Shown here in pieces: positions 40,901 through 54,868 of a DNA stretch of 64,000 nucleotides. The notes under the pieces are model-generated. The model did no database searches. It was given only the letters and a program-made list of their open reading frames with translations, and was not told where the DNA came from. The stretch's first letter is position 1, and each line of letters begins with the position of its first letter. The stretch spans positions 30,625,001 through 30,689,000 of the forward strand of contig OX327683.1 of assembly GCA_946807835.1 (NCBI GenBank), given 5' to 3'. Source of the DNA: Ailanthus altissimus. Lineage: Eukaryota > Streptophyta > Magnoliopsida > Sapindales > Simaroubaceae. The position numbers were made by a program, and so were the translations under genes.

Positions 40901-43900
40901 ACACAAATTAATATTATCAAGTAAAGCAGTTACTGCCATCAAAAGCATTTAGATCTATTTATAATAAACTACTGCACTTAAAAAGACAAAATGAATTTCA
41001 AAGGTGCAGATGTTATGACTTCTTTGGTTTCACTATACTTTGTTACAATTCAATTTATTACGCTTTTCTTCAATAATTCTTACTGCATCAAGGTCTTCAA
41101 TCATGCTAAAAGGCTCATTCTCATCTTAGATACACTCCACATTTTTCTTCCAGTGCATTCAGCAGCCTGAGTAAATCAAATGACACCGGCAATCTATTAT
41201 AGTTTATCTATGTGCAAACTTCAAATTTTATGAATTTATTGCATTTAGAGCCATCTTTTTAACAGACCCAATCCCCTTATGTAGAAGAATCTTTACCAAT
41301 TTAATTTAAAAATTATTTGCACATCACATTGAAAGAAAGTACAGTAAATAATGCAAAAGATAAATTTTGAACATTTTCAAAATAAAGCTAGTCAACACAC
41401 TGTTGGACCGATATCCACATATCATGTATCCTAAGCCCACGGGACAAGATTGTTGCAAGGTTAGTTGACGTGACATTGACAATATAAAACTCTAACCTTC
41501 TTCCGGCTACAAGAAAGACGCACAGGGCAAAAGAAGCATATGCTCTAGCCATAAAAGGGTTGATATAATAAAATGTGTGTTTCTGCTTCTGAGTGACTAT
41601 TACAGATCACATTAGAACCAGGTAATAGCATGTATTAACCATATATACCTATAAACGAGACTGAAACTGAATTGCATAAATAAATGAAATCAGAATGACT
41701 CACTTCTTTAAGAATTGGAGAAGGAAGATAGCAGATATATTGACCATCTGGATGCCTTTCACAACGCTGTTGCTCTTCAGAATCCAGGTCAGAAAAGCGT
41801 AAGAAAGTAATCTCATTGGTTGTGGGAACAACCCCCTCTTTGAGGTATCTTTTGCCAAGAAGTGCATTAATAACAGATGATTTACCAGAGTTAAATTCAC
41901 CCTAGCAGCATGTAAAAATAAATAAATAAGTCACAGGATAATATAATACACTAAGCAGCTCAAACAAAGTACATGGCCTGAACAAGAAGCCAACAGGTAC
42001 ATCATGTCCAATGATCTCATCATGAAAACAATATTCTATACTTAGTAAATAAGTTTTTTCCAATCGTTCTTTAAACAAACTAAGTGGAAAAATCAAATAA
42101 ACAATTCTAAAACTCTAATTACAGATGGTGTTTTCAATGTCAACATCAACCAGATGAAAATTTACAGATATTCAACCTTAATGGGACAATTCAGTTCACC
42201 TTTCCGCAATGCATACTCTCATAGTAGTAGTCCATCTCATGTGAATGTTCCTTAAGAAGATGGAGGGGAGGGGGAACACTGAAGAAAAAGAGGATAAATC
42301 TAAAAGATATTTTGCACAAGGCATAAAGCAACATCACTTAATGAAAAGAGAGAGAGAGAGAAAGAAGTGAGCTGCATTTTGATGAAACATATCGTCCTAA
42401 AAAGAGAAAAGAAGCAGCAATAAATTTGTGTAGCTGACATCCAGATAACCAAGATAAGATTCTGTTGAATTATACTTCTTATGATACTTGTAGACAAAGG
42501 GAGTTTATGAAATATGAATGTTCTGATCTGTTGCTCATGTATAGGCAGCATAAATATAAGAACACCAGAGACATGATTTCAGTCTTTCTCTAAATAGTTT
42601 CTTACTAAAACATATAAAATAATAAAAACAAAATGGTAATTATTTCTAAATTCTTTGAAATTTAAAAGGAAAAACACAAGGTTTATTTGAAATTCAGAGA
42701 TAATACCAATGTATATCCCTGGAACCAGAATTTGTTGAAGTTCAGCACACAATTACCACTATAACCAGTAAAAATGGCTCATCAATCTGAGAAACTGCAT
42801 CAACGAGAAGTGAAACCTCCTCCATCTGCCATTCAAAAGACAATGCACTGACTCAGAATCAAGTAAACAATAAAAAGTAATTATTCAGATGTAGGATTAT
42901 CTAAAAGAATAACTTCAACTACCAAATATTTTAATTAAAGAATCACCAGAGGAGCAGCTCTCTGAATAACATCTATTGCTTCCAGAAGCACAGATCTCTC
43001 TATTTCTATGAGCTGTTTTTCTCTATCCTCCAATTTCACAAAGCCAGACACTCCTCTTTTCCTAGCAAAACTATTGCTTGCATCTAACAGTTTGACATTA
43101 CTGAAGTTTTCAAGCTCATGATGTGGCTCTTTATCTGTTGTAAGAAAGGCATTAAACAATTGGCTCAGAACATCATCGCTAAACAACCTCAATTCTTCCA
43201 AAGAAATAACCAAACCACTAGCGCCAGATTTCAGAAACTTTGACGCATCCACAAGTGATGTGGCCTCTCCACCTGAAGCATTCACGATGAAAATGGGTAT
43301 TTTCACATTCATGAACAACGATTTCTCAACCACATTAACCTTTTGCCCCTCGCCAACACTGCAAATAAGAAAATCAGCACCTTCAGAAGTGGATGCATTT
43401 AAAGCAGCATCCACAGTTTGCACATTCCAACCAACTAAAGGAAGAACCACTGATTCAGAATTTGAGTCCTTCAAAGTGTTTCTAGCCACTATAGCCGGAA
43501 GACCTGCAAAATAATGGACAACATCATCATTCTCTATGTCACAATATTGCTAGTAAGCTAGCATAAACTGTAGAGAAAAATCCAGACATTATGAGCTCAT
43601 AGATCATCATTGTCCATTCAGATCAAGCAACTACTAGACAATGCATTGTTTTTGTACTCTAGGCTTATATACAAACTAGAATATTTCAAACATGCACGCG
43701 TCAGATTTTACAATAAAATCATCTACGAGTACACCAGAGGACATGTAATAATAATAAAAACAATTATAAAAAAAATGCAATAAAAATTATATAACGACCT
43801 TGATCAGAGAGTACAACACCGCTAGCATTGACAACAGCTGCAATATCCACGCGCTCCGCGATTAAAAAATACGCGCGGTCCTTCACCAGAGACTTCAAAG

Positions 43901-44294
43901 AACAAGCAGCTTCATAAACACTCTTGCCACTGGCTTCACCGCCGTTAAGGACGACAATACCAACGAACTTAGCGACTGCTTCATCGATCAAATCCAACAC
44001 GTTTTTACCTCCAGCCAACACCTCGTCCGGTTCCATTTGGAGGACGACATTTGGCACCTTGATTTCCGGGCGCTTGTAACCGCCAGGGTACAATGTTCTC
44101 GGCCGTTGCTGATTTTCAGTAATTAGAGGTGGCGCGTCGTCGGAGCGAAACGAATTGTCGTTGGAGATAGACTTAACGAGGAAATGAGTGCGGTAAGGAG
44201 GAGATTTGAAGCGAGGGATTGGAAAAGACGGAAGAAAGAGGACACGAGGAATTGGTGTTTTAGTTGGCGCATGGAGAGAGAGGAGGGGTTTCAT
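37905..44294 (-). CDS. FZO-like dynamin-family GTPase, chloroplast (FZL)
   Basis: Eleven exons on the minus strand: 44294-43799, 43503-42947, 42825-42757, 41901-41704, 40881-40750, 40381-40295, 40163-39726, 39622-39455, 39056-38826, 38405-38290, 38187-37905. They join in frame to 924 aa, close to the usual length. Order: a Ser/Arg/Pro-rich transit peptide (about 1-45); a thiamin-phosphate-synthase-like barrel segment (about 105-340; LIAERVDIAAVVNASGVVLS is the most ThiE-like part); a dynamin-type GTPase with P-loop GEFNSGKSS (375-383), G3 DTPG (445-448) and G4 NKSD (503-506); helical regions; a paired hydrophobic segment (about 793-840); and a C-terminal coiled coil. FZL acts on thylakoid and chloroplast envelope membranes and shapes grana and chloroplasts. 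All GTPase motifs are intact. Confidence 0.95.
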
Positions 44295-47200
44295 GGCGGT
44301 GTAAGAATAAGAATTGGAGAATTGCTTAGTGCTTGTGAGAGAGAGATAAAGAAAGCTTTTTATGAATTATTTATCACTTTATCAGTGGTTTGTGTTTCGC
44401 GTGCCCGTGCCGCCTCAAGAGAGAAGGGTCAAGACTCGTAAGAGTAATGTCATCCTCTGAAGTCTTATCTGTTCGTGGGGGAGCTGACTGGACCTGGATT
44501 AAGGACTGGAGTAGCACAATCCCCCAAAATCTTCCTTCACAACGTTGCTACTATGACCCTATGCCGGGAATATATATTTTTTATTTTTTATTTTTTATAG
44601 TGCCCTATGCCAAAATTGTAGTTTAATTTTTAATTGAATTATTCAATTAATTTTTTTTATATTTTAATTAATTTTTGTTATAAAAATATATATTTTTTTT
44701 TATGACAAAAAATATACATAATCAAATATAAGATTATTTTATATAATTAAACGGATTAATTTAATTTGTTGTTTTTAAAAAATATACTTTACATATTTAT
44801 TTTTTTCACAACATAAAATAAATAGCTAAAAGAATATATAAAAACTAACGGAGTAATTTAACAATGCTTTGTTCCAATAATCCTATGATTGTAGCATAAA
44901 AAATCTTTAGATATAATATCTTCATGTTCATGAAAATATTTATATTTAAAAAAATCATATTAATGAATGCAATATTTAAAATTTTTTTTAAAAAAAAACT
45001 TAAATGTATGAACTTTTTGTTAGAAAACCTCTCCCCCATTCTTTTTCTAAATATAAATTTTACTGACTAGTAATAATTTAGTTACTTATATTTGACATAC
45101 ACAATAATCTTAAATTTGTTATAAATTTCTTAGAAAAAAATAATAGTAGAAATAAATCTAATTTTTAATTTTAATTAAAAATTTATTTAGAACAAAAATT
45201 TTAATGACATATTAAATAATTATTAAATGGTAACATAAGTGATGTTAGAAGTTATACTATTTTACTGTTTAATAACTATTTAACACGTTAATTTAAAATA
45301 AAATTTTGAGATAATATATATATATATATATAATATTTATTAAGAATAAAAATCATATTAATTTAATCAAATACTTACTCTATCGACCATGTGACACAAA
45401 CTATCTGACTTGTTTAGGGATAATAACACTGTCACCCCTGCAGTTGGTATAAATTATTTTTTAGTGACAACTTGAGTTTTAATTACACTATACTTAAAAA
45501 TATCTTCACTTTTCAAGATTATTTTAGTTAACAAAATCGTACGAGCATTTTTATCTTCCAATTAAGTTGAGTTCTGATAATGTAATTAAAATTAAAATCA
45601 TCTCAAAGTATAATTTATGCCAGCCAACGCAAAAAAGAAAAAGCGATGGTGTTAATACCCCACTCGTTTAGGACTACAGTCTTCCTTTTAAGATCAGTCT
45701 TCGCGCAACTAACCAGTCTCACTAGTCTTTTTTTCTTTTTCTTTTTTTCCGCATTACTTCTTTGCTCGCAGTACGAGTGCGGGCGAAAAAAAAGAAAGAA
45801 ATGGTTAGGAGAGCAGAGGAAGCAACGTGCTCGCTTGGCAATATGTACACACAGTTATTCTCCTTTCATATTATTAATTTTTTGGGTTCTTTACGATTTG
45901 CTTTATATGTTTTTGTAATTATTTTTTCCCTCAGGTTATTTTATCCAGTGATGATGTTCTTTTTCCCCGCTTTTTCCCCTTAATGCAATTGGTTTCTCTG
46001 GTTTATTCTACGTGCTTGCGTTTATGGCATTTAGTGTGTATTTTATTTATTTATTTTTTAAATGCGAATTTATGTTTCTTAGGTGTTGGTGTTTAGGGCT
46101 TGCTTAAGTTTTGATTTTGGTTTTGTTTTCAGTATTGTGATTATCATTAGTACATAGTCGGTTACTCGTGCAAAGCGAATGATGTTTTATAGCTGTTGCC
46201 GGGTCTTGAGTTGATATCTTCTGTAATTTTTGTACATCGTCATTAAGAAATTTTCATTTGCTAACCGGACCACAGATGTACTTTCTTTTAGTTTTCTCTT
46301 TTAGGTTTATGGATATTAGTAAAGGATTATCTAATGATGTAAAAGATGTTTACGAGTTTTCTGAAAGATACGTTTTGGAGCGAATTACACCTTATATCGC
46401 AACATAACCTTACAATTACATCATAAATGCTTCATGAGTGAAATTTATATAAATGTCTTAAAGGAATACATTGAAAGACAACTTTTTTTTTATGAAATTT
46501 ACACATACAAGTTAAAAAGATTAAAAAAAATTCATTAAAAATATTTCTTAGCTTTTTATTTTTTGCAATGAATTCTTTTTCAAACACTTTAATCATCGAC
46601 AGTTGAGTAAATTGAAACTTTTTTCCAGTGAGCCTCTGCTTCTTCGATTTGTAGACCTCTATCTTAGCACAGATCGTCATCCTTATTCACACTTTAATTC
46701 TGCCGGTGTCAGCTTCTCGTCTCCACCGCCGGTGTGTGCTCTCGTCCATGGAGAGTTGGTTTGAATTTGTTATGTTTGATCGAATTGGCATATGGGCTTT
46801 GTAATTGTTTTGTGTTACTGTTATGTAAAGAATTTGATTTCTAATGAAAAAAAAATACAAAAATAATTCTTAGTGTCGTTAATACTAAATGCATGAATTG
46901 ATTTAGAATACCATTTTGAGTCTCTTCTGTTTTATTACAAATACGTACAAAATATAACTTATTAAGTTGTTATTTGTATAATTTTATTTTATGAGTTAGT
47001 AATTTATTTATTAAGCTGTTTTATTACTTATTTCATATTATTATATTAATTATAATTTAGCTAATTACACATTATGCATAAATTGATTAAATTAAAAAAA
47101 AATATCCAATTACTTGGCATTGTTATATATATATATTAAAATTTGTAAGGTTCATTTTATAATGCTAGGATTACAGTTATGGTATCATATCAAAATTAAT

Positions 47201-49550
47201 TTAGATCGTTGGATCAGATCAAAGAATTAAATCTAACGAATACAAATAATTCTACTATTAATACAAATAAAAACTTTTTAGTATTGTAGAATAATTTAAA
47301 TTGTAAATATTATATAAATATTTAAGTTGCTTGAGTGGTTAAGTTATATATTTTTTTACATGAAGACTTAATTTCAAGTTCTCATAAATTCAACTAGTAA
47401 TTGTTGCAATTACAATTTACAAATAATAATTGATAAATTAACAATTAACAAACGTTATTGACAAATAAAAATAATTATAATAAATAAATTAAAATAAAAA
47501 TACTTATGGGCCATGTAAATAGGCCAGCCCATGAGAATTATTCATTAGGCCCATGTGTCTGGGCATGACATGACCCACACAAGCTTGTACCCATAGGTTG
47601 TAGTGAGTTTTCCTGTGGTTATCGTGCTTGGACCGACTCGGCATGAATAGCATTCTGGCTCAACAGTCCGAGCAGGCCTAAATTTCGTACTTGCCGCCTA
47701 AATTTTGTAATATCCCAAAAAAAATAGTTAAGAATAACAACAATAACCTCTTGTATAACTTTTGTCTTCTTTTTTTTGAACTTAAAAGCATTTGTCTTGT
47801 CTTATTCCTCTTTACCCTTTAACTTTGTCTTCTTTTGAACTAATAAGTATTTGTCTTGTTTTCCGAATAAATAAAAAGTATAGCTTAAATTTGTAAAAAG
47901 TTAAATCAAAACTTTTCCATGTTAAAAGTAAGAGTTTTTAAAATTTAGCATTTTTGATAAAATTAAAAGGACTTATAGAGTTTTATGTGATAAAGTTAAA
48001 GATACTCAAGAAGAGGTAAGAACCAATTTTTTTATGATATTCTAGATTAATCAGTGCATTTGGTATTAACTATATGTCAGTGAGCATTTAAGAATTACTT
48101 TTGTTCATTAAAAATTAAATTTTGACAGGGCATTCTTTAACTCGAATGGCATGACACATCATTCATACGATCCTATTGGGATCAAGAAGTCTTATATTAA
48201 TTTTAACATAACTGTAACATAATAATTACAAAACTTACCAAAATACTATTGAAAATGTAGTTATGAGGATTGTGTAGATGGATATTAATAAATTGTGTAG
48301 TCAATGTGTGCAAAACATTGTCCTTAAACTATTTCTACTCTCACAATGATAATAATCAAAATACAAATGGGTTGTATGGTAGTATAGTTCCAAGATTTAA
48401 TAACTATTGAATTTGTAATTGTACACACCAATTACAAATTCTATAAGACAACAAAATAACTTTGATGAGAGTTGATAGATGGAGAGAATAAAGAAGAGAA
48501 TGATCAATAGTTCATGTATGTCTTAAGAGTGATGTGTGTTTCTTTATTTATAAAGGCATTTGTGCCTCACTGGAAGGATACAATATCTTTTCAAACCAAC
48601 ACATTATTTGGAGTAGATATATTCTTTTCCAAAGAATCATGACCTTAGGAAGAGTTGTGTATCTTTCCATAAAATCATAACCTTTGATTCAAATTGATGT
48701 CTTTTCGAAAGAGCACAACTTATTGAAGAGTTAAATAACTCTTCAATGAGTCACACCTTTAACTCTAATATCATGACCCATATAATAGGGATAATGAATA
48801 TCAACAAATGGAGGGGAGGTAGCCCATAAGGGCACCGTGGCTCCCAATCCTTGGCCTCTTTTTTTTTTCTCCTCTTTTTCACTTTCTCCTTTCTCTCCAT
48901 CAAGTTTTCAACATATATATAGTTAACAACAAATGCAACAATTCAAACCAACCCTCCATAGATGATAGCATTTATCCATGGTGGAAACAAGAAATAGTGG
49001 CTACCATCGCAAAAATAGAGTGTGGATGAGAATAATGATCTGCACTACTGATTTGGAAATCCATCGATCGGAGTGGCGGGGGCTCACTAGAATTTTTTTG
49101 CTTTACTCAATTGTTGATGATAGTTTGAAGAACTTGTGAAGAAGAAAAAGTTAAGAAATATGTTTAATGGCTTTTTGGTCTTTTTAATTTGTATGTATAA
49201 ATTTCATTAATGGAAAAATTATCATTCTACTTATTCTTTTAAGATATCTGTGTAAGTTTTACTTATGGAGTATATATTGTGTAATTTTAGGATTAGGATG
49301 GATATTTGGTGTAATTTGCTCTAAAAGCACAGTGAATTAAAGATAATATGTTGCTTGTGTTTTTCCATTTAACTTTATGTTGTATTTTTGTTGTTTTTGC
49401 TTTGCTTGCCCTTTCCAAGTCAATCTTTTATCACAATCCAGTGAAATGTAATCGAAATAAATGTCATTTTCTGACAGAGAAGGTTTCAGAGAAGTAGATT
49501 ATTGAGTTTTACCTCGTTATACTTACCTGAGGCCAAATATTTCTGATTGA
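44295..49550. other. Intergenic region between FZL and degraded gene
   Basis: 5 kb without a supported gene. The first ~200 bp is the FZL promoter and 5' UTR. About 44560-45400 is extremely AT-rich with a (TA)n run near 45317. About 47510-47710 carries ggccca-type motifs, and 48430-48800 has a minus-strand TATA-like CCTTTATAAATAAAG and a composition like an old LTR, but no paired repeat was found. Confidence 0.4.
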
Positions 49551-51455
49551 AGCCTGAAAGCATCAACCCTTCTGTGGAGGGAGTGGAATTGCCACCTGAA
49601 AGTAACAATCCTTCACTGGAGATAGCAGAATTGGAGCCTTCAAATAGAAATCAATTATTGGGAAAAGTAGAACCACAGCCTACAACACAAGCAAACTCTC
49701 ATTAAGTATCTTCATCAGAGAAGGGGAAGCACACTGTTAGTGTCACCGTTAGGCGGTCTGTACGACTGCTAGGTACAGTTATGCCTGCTCGCAATCACGA
49801 TATTAAGCATGTGATAAATGAGATAGCTGTTAATGAAAGCGAGGAAGAAGAAGATGAACCATGTGCTTACGAGGAGAAAAAACAGCCTGATCCAAATACA
49901 AGAAATAAAAGCTTGGAAGACAAAACTGATTATATTGTACAGCTATTGGAAGAACAACAAGAGAGCTGGAGTAGAAGCCCATGTTTGTCTGATGCCAGAT
50001 ACAAAAGCCTGTACATTGACTCCCAAAAGAAGTTGTCAGTGTTGTGTTAGTTTCTTTCTCTGTTTTTCAAACAACGTCAAGCATTAATATTATACTCTAG
50101 TGTCGTTTCTGTTTCTTTTTCCCCACATACGGATTGAAGCCTTAACTGACGAAAATCATCAGCTAGCGATAAAGTTAGACAAGGCACTGGGAAAACTTGA
50201 GGCAGTATGTTCTTTTGACATTCTTACTCTCAAATATGTTGTTGTCCCTTTTTTCTTCTTCTTCCTTGTTTTTTACTCTGTTGTGTGTGTGTCAAAGTTA
50301 CAGTGGGTGTACTCTTATTTTCTTAAAACTTGTGTAGAACCATGTCTTTTCTTCAGCATGCAGTGAATGTAAAATTATGAGATTGAGGCTTTCATCGTTT
50401 TAAGACAATTTAAAGTATTTCGATTCTTAGCTGTCCTATATTAGGTTGTAATTGTAAACTCAAGAGTCTCTTGAAATACCTTTATCAGTCCTCATGGTTG
50501 GATCTTTTCAAAAGTAATGTATGATGGAAGTTTAAGGATTATGCATATATTTACTAATTGGCAAAATACATTTCTGTATCAGTACCTTTGTGTTGTGCCT
50601 TAACCCTTGAATGTGAATATTAGTTATAAATGTTTTTGCAACGCTTTACTTGCAAATATTACTTGCAACAATAACCTCAGAAAATTAGGTTGGCTCCCTT
50701 CCCCCCAATCCCAACAAATTGATGTGTAATGAAGGTTTTGTTTCTCCTAATGCGTACCTTCATATCATCTGCTGAAGCCATAGAGTCACATTTACATTAA
50801 TGTTTCTTTTTAGTGATCCAATTTAACCCTGCTTCTTACTGTGTGTATCTTATTATATGTTAACAAGGATCCTAATGCCCTACTGTGCTCACAATTTAGT
50901 GCATTTAACAACTTTGGTATATGGAATAATTTGTGTGGAACAAGTCTGACTTCATGTTCAAACAAAAATTCCAGGATTGTAGAGTTTTTGTTTCTGTGAA
51001 TATTTGTCAGAAAATTGTTGACTGCATGGAGGGCAAATAACAAACAATAATTTAATAATGCTATACATCCCAACAGTTATCCCAAAAAGTGTGTCATTGA
51101 TGGGATATTCATTGTGTTGGTAGCAGAATAGTGCAATAAATTACTTTGAAAATTATGAATCCACCTTACAAATGCGACATCATATGGGATGTACCTTTTA
51201 AGATAACTTTTAGAATATTAATAGCATTGCTCAATCATTATAGTTTAAAAACTGGGTTATTTTCAGGAAAAAGAGTATGGTGCTACTTACGAGTTCTTTT
51301 TCTTGTAACTCAAAACGTGTTTGACACAATTTGCATTTTCTTGTGTATTCACAGAAATTATGGAACAGTTGAAAGATGTTATCCTGATCTCCAGTCTGAC
51401 AAGAGCTACTGAAGCTGCGGCAAACGCATCCGCTCAAGCAATGCATGATGCTTAA
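49551..51455 (+). pseudogene. Degraded coiled-coil gene of unknown function
   Basis: A coding-like frame starts near 49551 (PESINPSVEG...), meets a TAA at 49703-49705, then runs on in the same frame through MPARNHDIKH, an acidic ESEEEEDEP stretch and YIVQLLEEQQESW to about 50034. A second block (about 50136-50204, IEALTDENHQLAIKLDKALGKLEA) and a third (51355-51455, EIMEQLKDVILISSLTRATEA..., stop TAA) look like later exons. The expected acceptor before the second block reads CGG instead of CAG, the donor before it is also abnormal, and the phase into the third does not match. I therefore read it as a pseudogene. It could be functional with exons I have missed. No family recognised. Confidence 0.5.
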
Positions 51456-52247
51456 TACTTCACGAAATGGTCGTGAATCAGCTAAGAGAAGGAAAAAGAA
51501 CTTATATTAAGCACAAATGTTTACTCAAATTTACAGAAAACCTGTGCTATATGGATGTAAAATAGCCTGAAGTATACACTTTTACCACCTTTTGTAAGAT
51601 TTGACCTGTAACTTGATGGTTGCTGAAACTTGATTGGGAAACTGGATCTTTAAAACTTGATAATTGCTAGACCATCCGTCTTCTGTCAACAATATTCAAA
51701 TAGTGTACCCACTTTGGGGAACCTGTGATGCTTGTGGCTCATCTTGTTCATCAATAACCTTGTTGAATTATCCAATGGTGAGCCCTTTTAGCAAATGCCG
51801 CTCTCCAAACTAAATTCTTATGGGATTTTAACATCCAGGATTAGTAACTATTGCATGTAAAGCCACTGTATTCAGGCACCAACTTCCTATGTGAGATGCA
51901 ATTATAACAATTGCATATTCCTAATCCGTAGATTGCTGCCCAGTTAATTCTGTTGAGAAAGAAGTAGAAGTAGAAAGACAAAATTTGAAGTCAAAAGCTG
52001 TTTCCATTTATCCAACTGAGAGGAATGATAATTGGGTAGTCAAAAATTTTATTTAGCTATTCTTTTACTCAATACAACCAAATATTAGAGAAAATAAACC
52101 AACAAGAAAAAGCATCAAAATTTACATTTGATGCAACTCGTGGCTGCAGTTCCTGACTTGAACATCTACTCACTTCTGTTCTTCACGGAAGGACTCATCA
52201 AAGGAAGTGGATAAACCAAAAACATTTGTTCGAGGTGTTTGTATAGC
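51456..52247. other. Spacer after degraded gene
   Basis: No open frame or repeat recognised. It probably contains the 3' UTRs of the convergent genes on both sides. Confidence 0.45.
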
Positions 52248-54039
52248 TCAGTAGTTAGCGTCATTGCTATCTCCATTGTCAGCCTCTTCTGCTCTGACTG
52301 ATGATGGAGATGAAAAATCTAAGCACATTCCTTGTATAAATTGCTCATATGATTCAGAGAGATCTTGGGAGGTCATTTGGTGGTACTCTACAAGCTGGTG
52401 AAGGCATTGGTTTTCCCTAGTCAAATTTGCATTCTCATTTGCTAATCTAGATTTCTCTGCAAGCAGTGCCTCCAATTGAAGCCTCACCTGTCCAGGTAGA
52501 ATTGATTTTAAGTTGGGTGCAATGTTTTGCCATACTTAGTTGAAAAGTTAAGAAGAACAAGCTCATTATCTCCTAATTGACTTTTGTCCACCGGAAAAAT
52601 TGGCAACAAACTGAACATTTTCTGCAATTTTACAATATTTATGCTTGCCAGATTATAACTAAAAAGGTATGATTCTGAATTTGAAGCGCTTATAATGGAA
52701 ACAGAAGGTAAGGAAAGAAGCCTACCAGATCATCTTCCTCAGGTCTAATCCCTTTAGCAAAACCATCTCTAAGCCTTCTATTTTCTTCCTCGAGTAGAGT
52801 GCATCTCTCTTGCATAAAACATAAATCTGATTTTATGGACTTCAGTTCTCTTGCAAGTGAAGCTGCTTTTGTTGCCATAGAAATTGCAAGCTGCATGAGT
52901 ATGGGCAAACACACAATTAGCAACACACAAGAAACTAGGTAGCCCTACTTGTGATAAATGATTATACTGAAGAAGAGAGAAGAAACTAACATTTTTGGCT
53001 TTATTCATTCTCTTATCCTTCGGACTTGGTTCCTTTTCCTTCTTGGCATCCTCTCCTTGATCATCTGAACTTTCAGTAGGATCAAATTTCCTCTTCACTC
53101 CTTTCTTAGTCTCTTCTTGGTGTTGTTGTTCTGTTGAATCCTCTTCTTTATCCTCTGAGTTCTTCATTTTGCTATGAAATATATCAGTAAGCGTGGGCGC
53201 CTTGGCCAGATCTCTAGTTCCCTGGAGACAGAGAAGAATTAGCTCAATAGTAACGCCAGCAATGCTTCTAGTTTGCACAACCTGAAATCATTCTAATAAT
53301 CAAGGCTAATTGTTGAATTGAGCCTACTTGGAAAAATTCAACCACAATTTAGAACCCAAATTTTCTCTCATCTCAAAGTGGAGAAACCCCTAGAATTTAT
53401 GGCAACAAGAGCTGTTTTTAGACTTGAGAGAGACCACAATTTCTCAATTGGATCTGGCATAGCATACAAAGTGTCAAAAGCTGAATAGCTTCAAATTACC
53501 TGAAGGGCGTTGTCAATATTATTAGACAGCTGAGATAAAGTGTGAGCGACAGAATCAAATCCTCTTAGCAGAAGCAGTGAATCCTCCTTCAATCGCTTAG
53601 CTCTATTCGATTCTCCCTTCTTCTACATAAAACACCAAAAATCCCAGATATCCATCAGCTCAATTTGAATCCAGACAGACAAAAAAAAAGCACGCACAGA
53701 GACCACTCAAAAGAGTAGAAACAGTGACTTACCTCGTGTTTAGGCAAGGGAGGGTCAACATCTTCTTCTTTTTGTTGACCATTAGATATTTTACGATTAC
53801 GATCCTCGAGAAGTGAATCGATCCGGCTTCGTAGATGGCTCCAAAAACGCCTATCTGAAGATGGGCTGTACAGTGGAGAAGTACTCATCAAGCTTGCAGA
53901 TCCCTGCGATCAAGATCTTGCACAAAGTTAAGGTAATGAAGATCTTTGAGTTGATGATATAAAGGAAAATCAATAAAGTTACAGAAGAAGATACCCTGTT
54001 GAGCTGGGTCGGTGATTGTGTGTCCACTGAAGCTGCCAT
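52248..54039 (-). CDS. Plant coiled-coil protein, function unknown
   Basis: Six exons: 54039-53995, 53903-53733, 53622-53500, 53221-52991, 52890-52726 and 52487-52248. All are phase 0 and give 324 aa. The N-terminal part has [17 protein letters not shown]; a central polar, acidic-basic stretch has a likely nuclear-type basic cluster (KKGVKRKFD, then [10 protein letters not shown]); the second half is strongly coiled coil ([29 protein letters not shown], read in parts, then [22 protein letters not shown]). No enzyme motif, signal peptide or membrane segment is visible. From memory it resembles Arabidopsis At4g02800, labelled only GRIP/coiled-coil, which neighbours FAF1. The role is unknown, probably scaffolding or protein binding. 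Confidence 0.82.
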
Positions 54040-54104
54040 TGGAGAAAAGCGAAAGAGAGAGTGCTAACGGCTAGTTTTTAGAAAAGCTCATTAAAGATGG
54101 CGAG

Positions 54105-54112
54105 TTTAAATA
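54105..54112 (-). promoter_or_regulatory. TATA-like site upstream of coiled-coil gene
   Basis: TATTTAAA on the minus strand, about 65-75 nt before the ATG at 54039. The spacing suits a short 5' UTR. Weak evidence only. Confidence 0.3.
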
Positions 54113-54868
54113 GATACGCCAACTTGGCTAACGTTCTAAAATGAATCTATCAGAATCTGAATTGTTTGTTTTATTTATTATTATCTTGGTCCCAGTCTTT
54201 AAAGTCATAGTGCTTTTCACCGCGCCAAAGTGGGGCCTTAATCGAATCCAACGGCTGTGGCTTCTTAGATGAAAATCTAACGACGAGATTGCAGCACGTA
54301 TGTCATGTAAATGAACTCCTCTTACGGGTTTAATTTAATCTAATGAAGTGAAATTTATGTCGCCCATTTAAATGATGCTTTATTATATTTTTGTTGTTTT
54401 CATATTTATAAAGAAAGAGGACATATATATACAGCTGGCATGTACTATTTTGGTACATGAAAATTGGCGTAAGATGTCATGTTGACTTGATCTCGTTCTT
54501 TTGTGTTCTTAGTGAATCAATATTTGTGTCACCAGACCAAACTTTAAATTAAAGCCCAAAATTCCAAAGATCAGGATTTTTTGCTCTTTCAACTTAATTA
54601 GGGGGGAAAATGGTCGATTACTGAATGTGATCACAATGTTTACGTTTGAATTTGAAGTATTTAAAATTAAGTAGGGGTTCAATAAAAGATCTAGGACCTG
54701 AGATTGAATCACCTGGTAAAGTTTCTTAACTGTAATATTTCAATTACCCGGGAATTTTAACTGTAAGTTTGGCAAAAGAGAAGAAAGAGACCAGCCGTTA
54801 CCTTTGTCTAGTACACAAAAAAACTGCTGGTTCTCAAACAACGAAAGCGCAGAAGGTAACAAGACTAG
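54113..54868. other. Divergent spacer, coiled-coil gene and CSP41A
   Basis: AT-rich spacer holding the presumed promoters of the minus-strand gene ending at 54039 and the plus-strand CSP41A remnant starting at 54869. No further gene or repeat seen. Confidence 0.45.
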
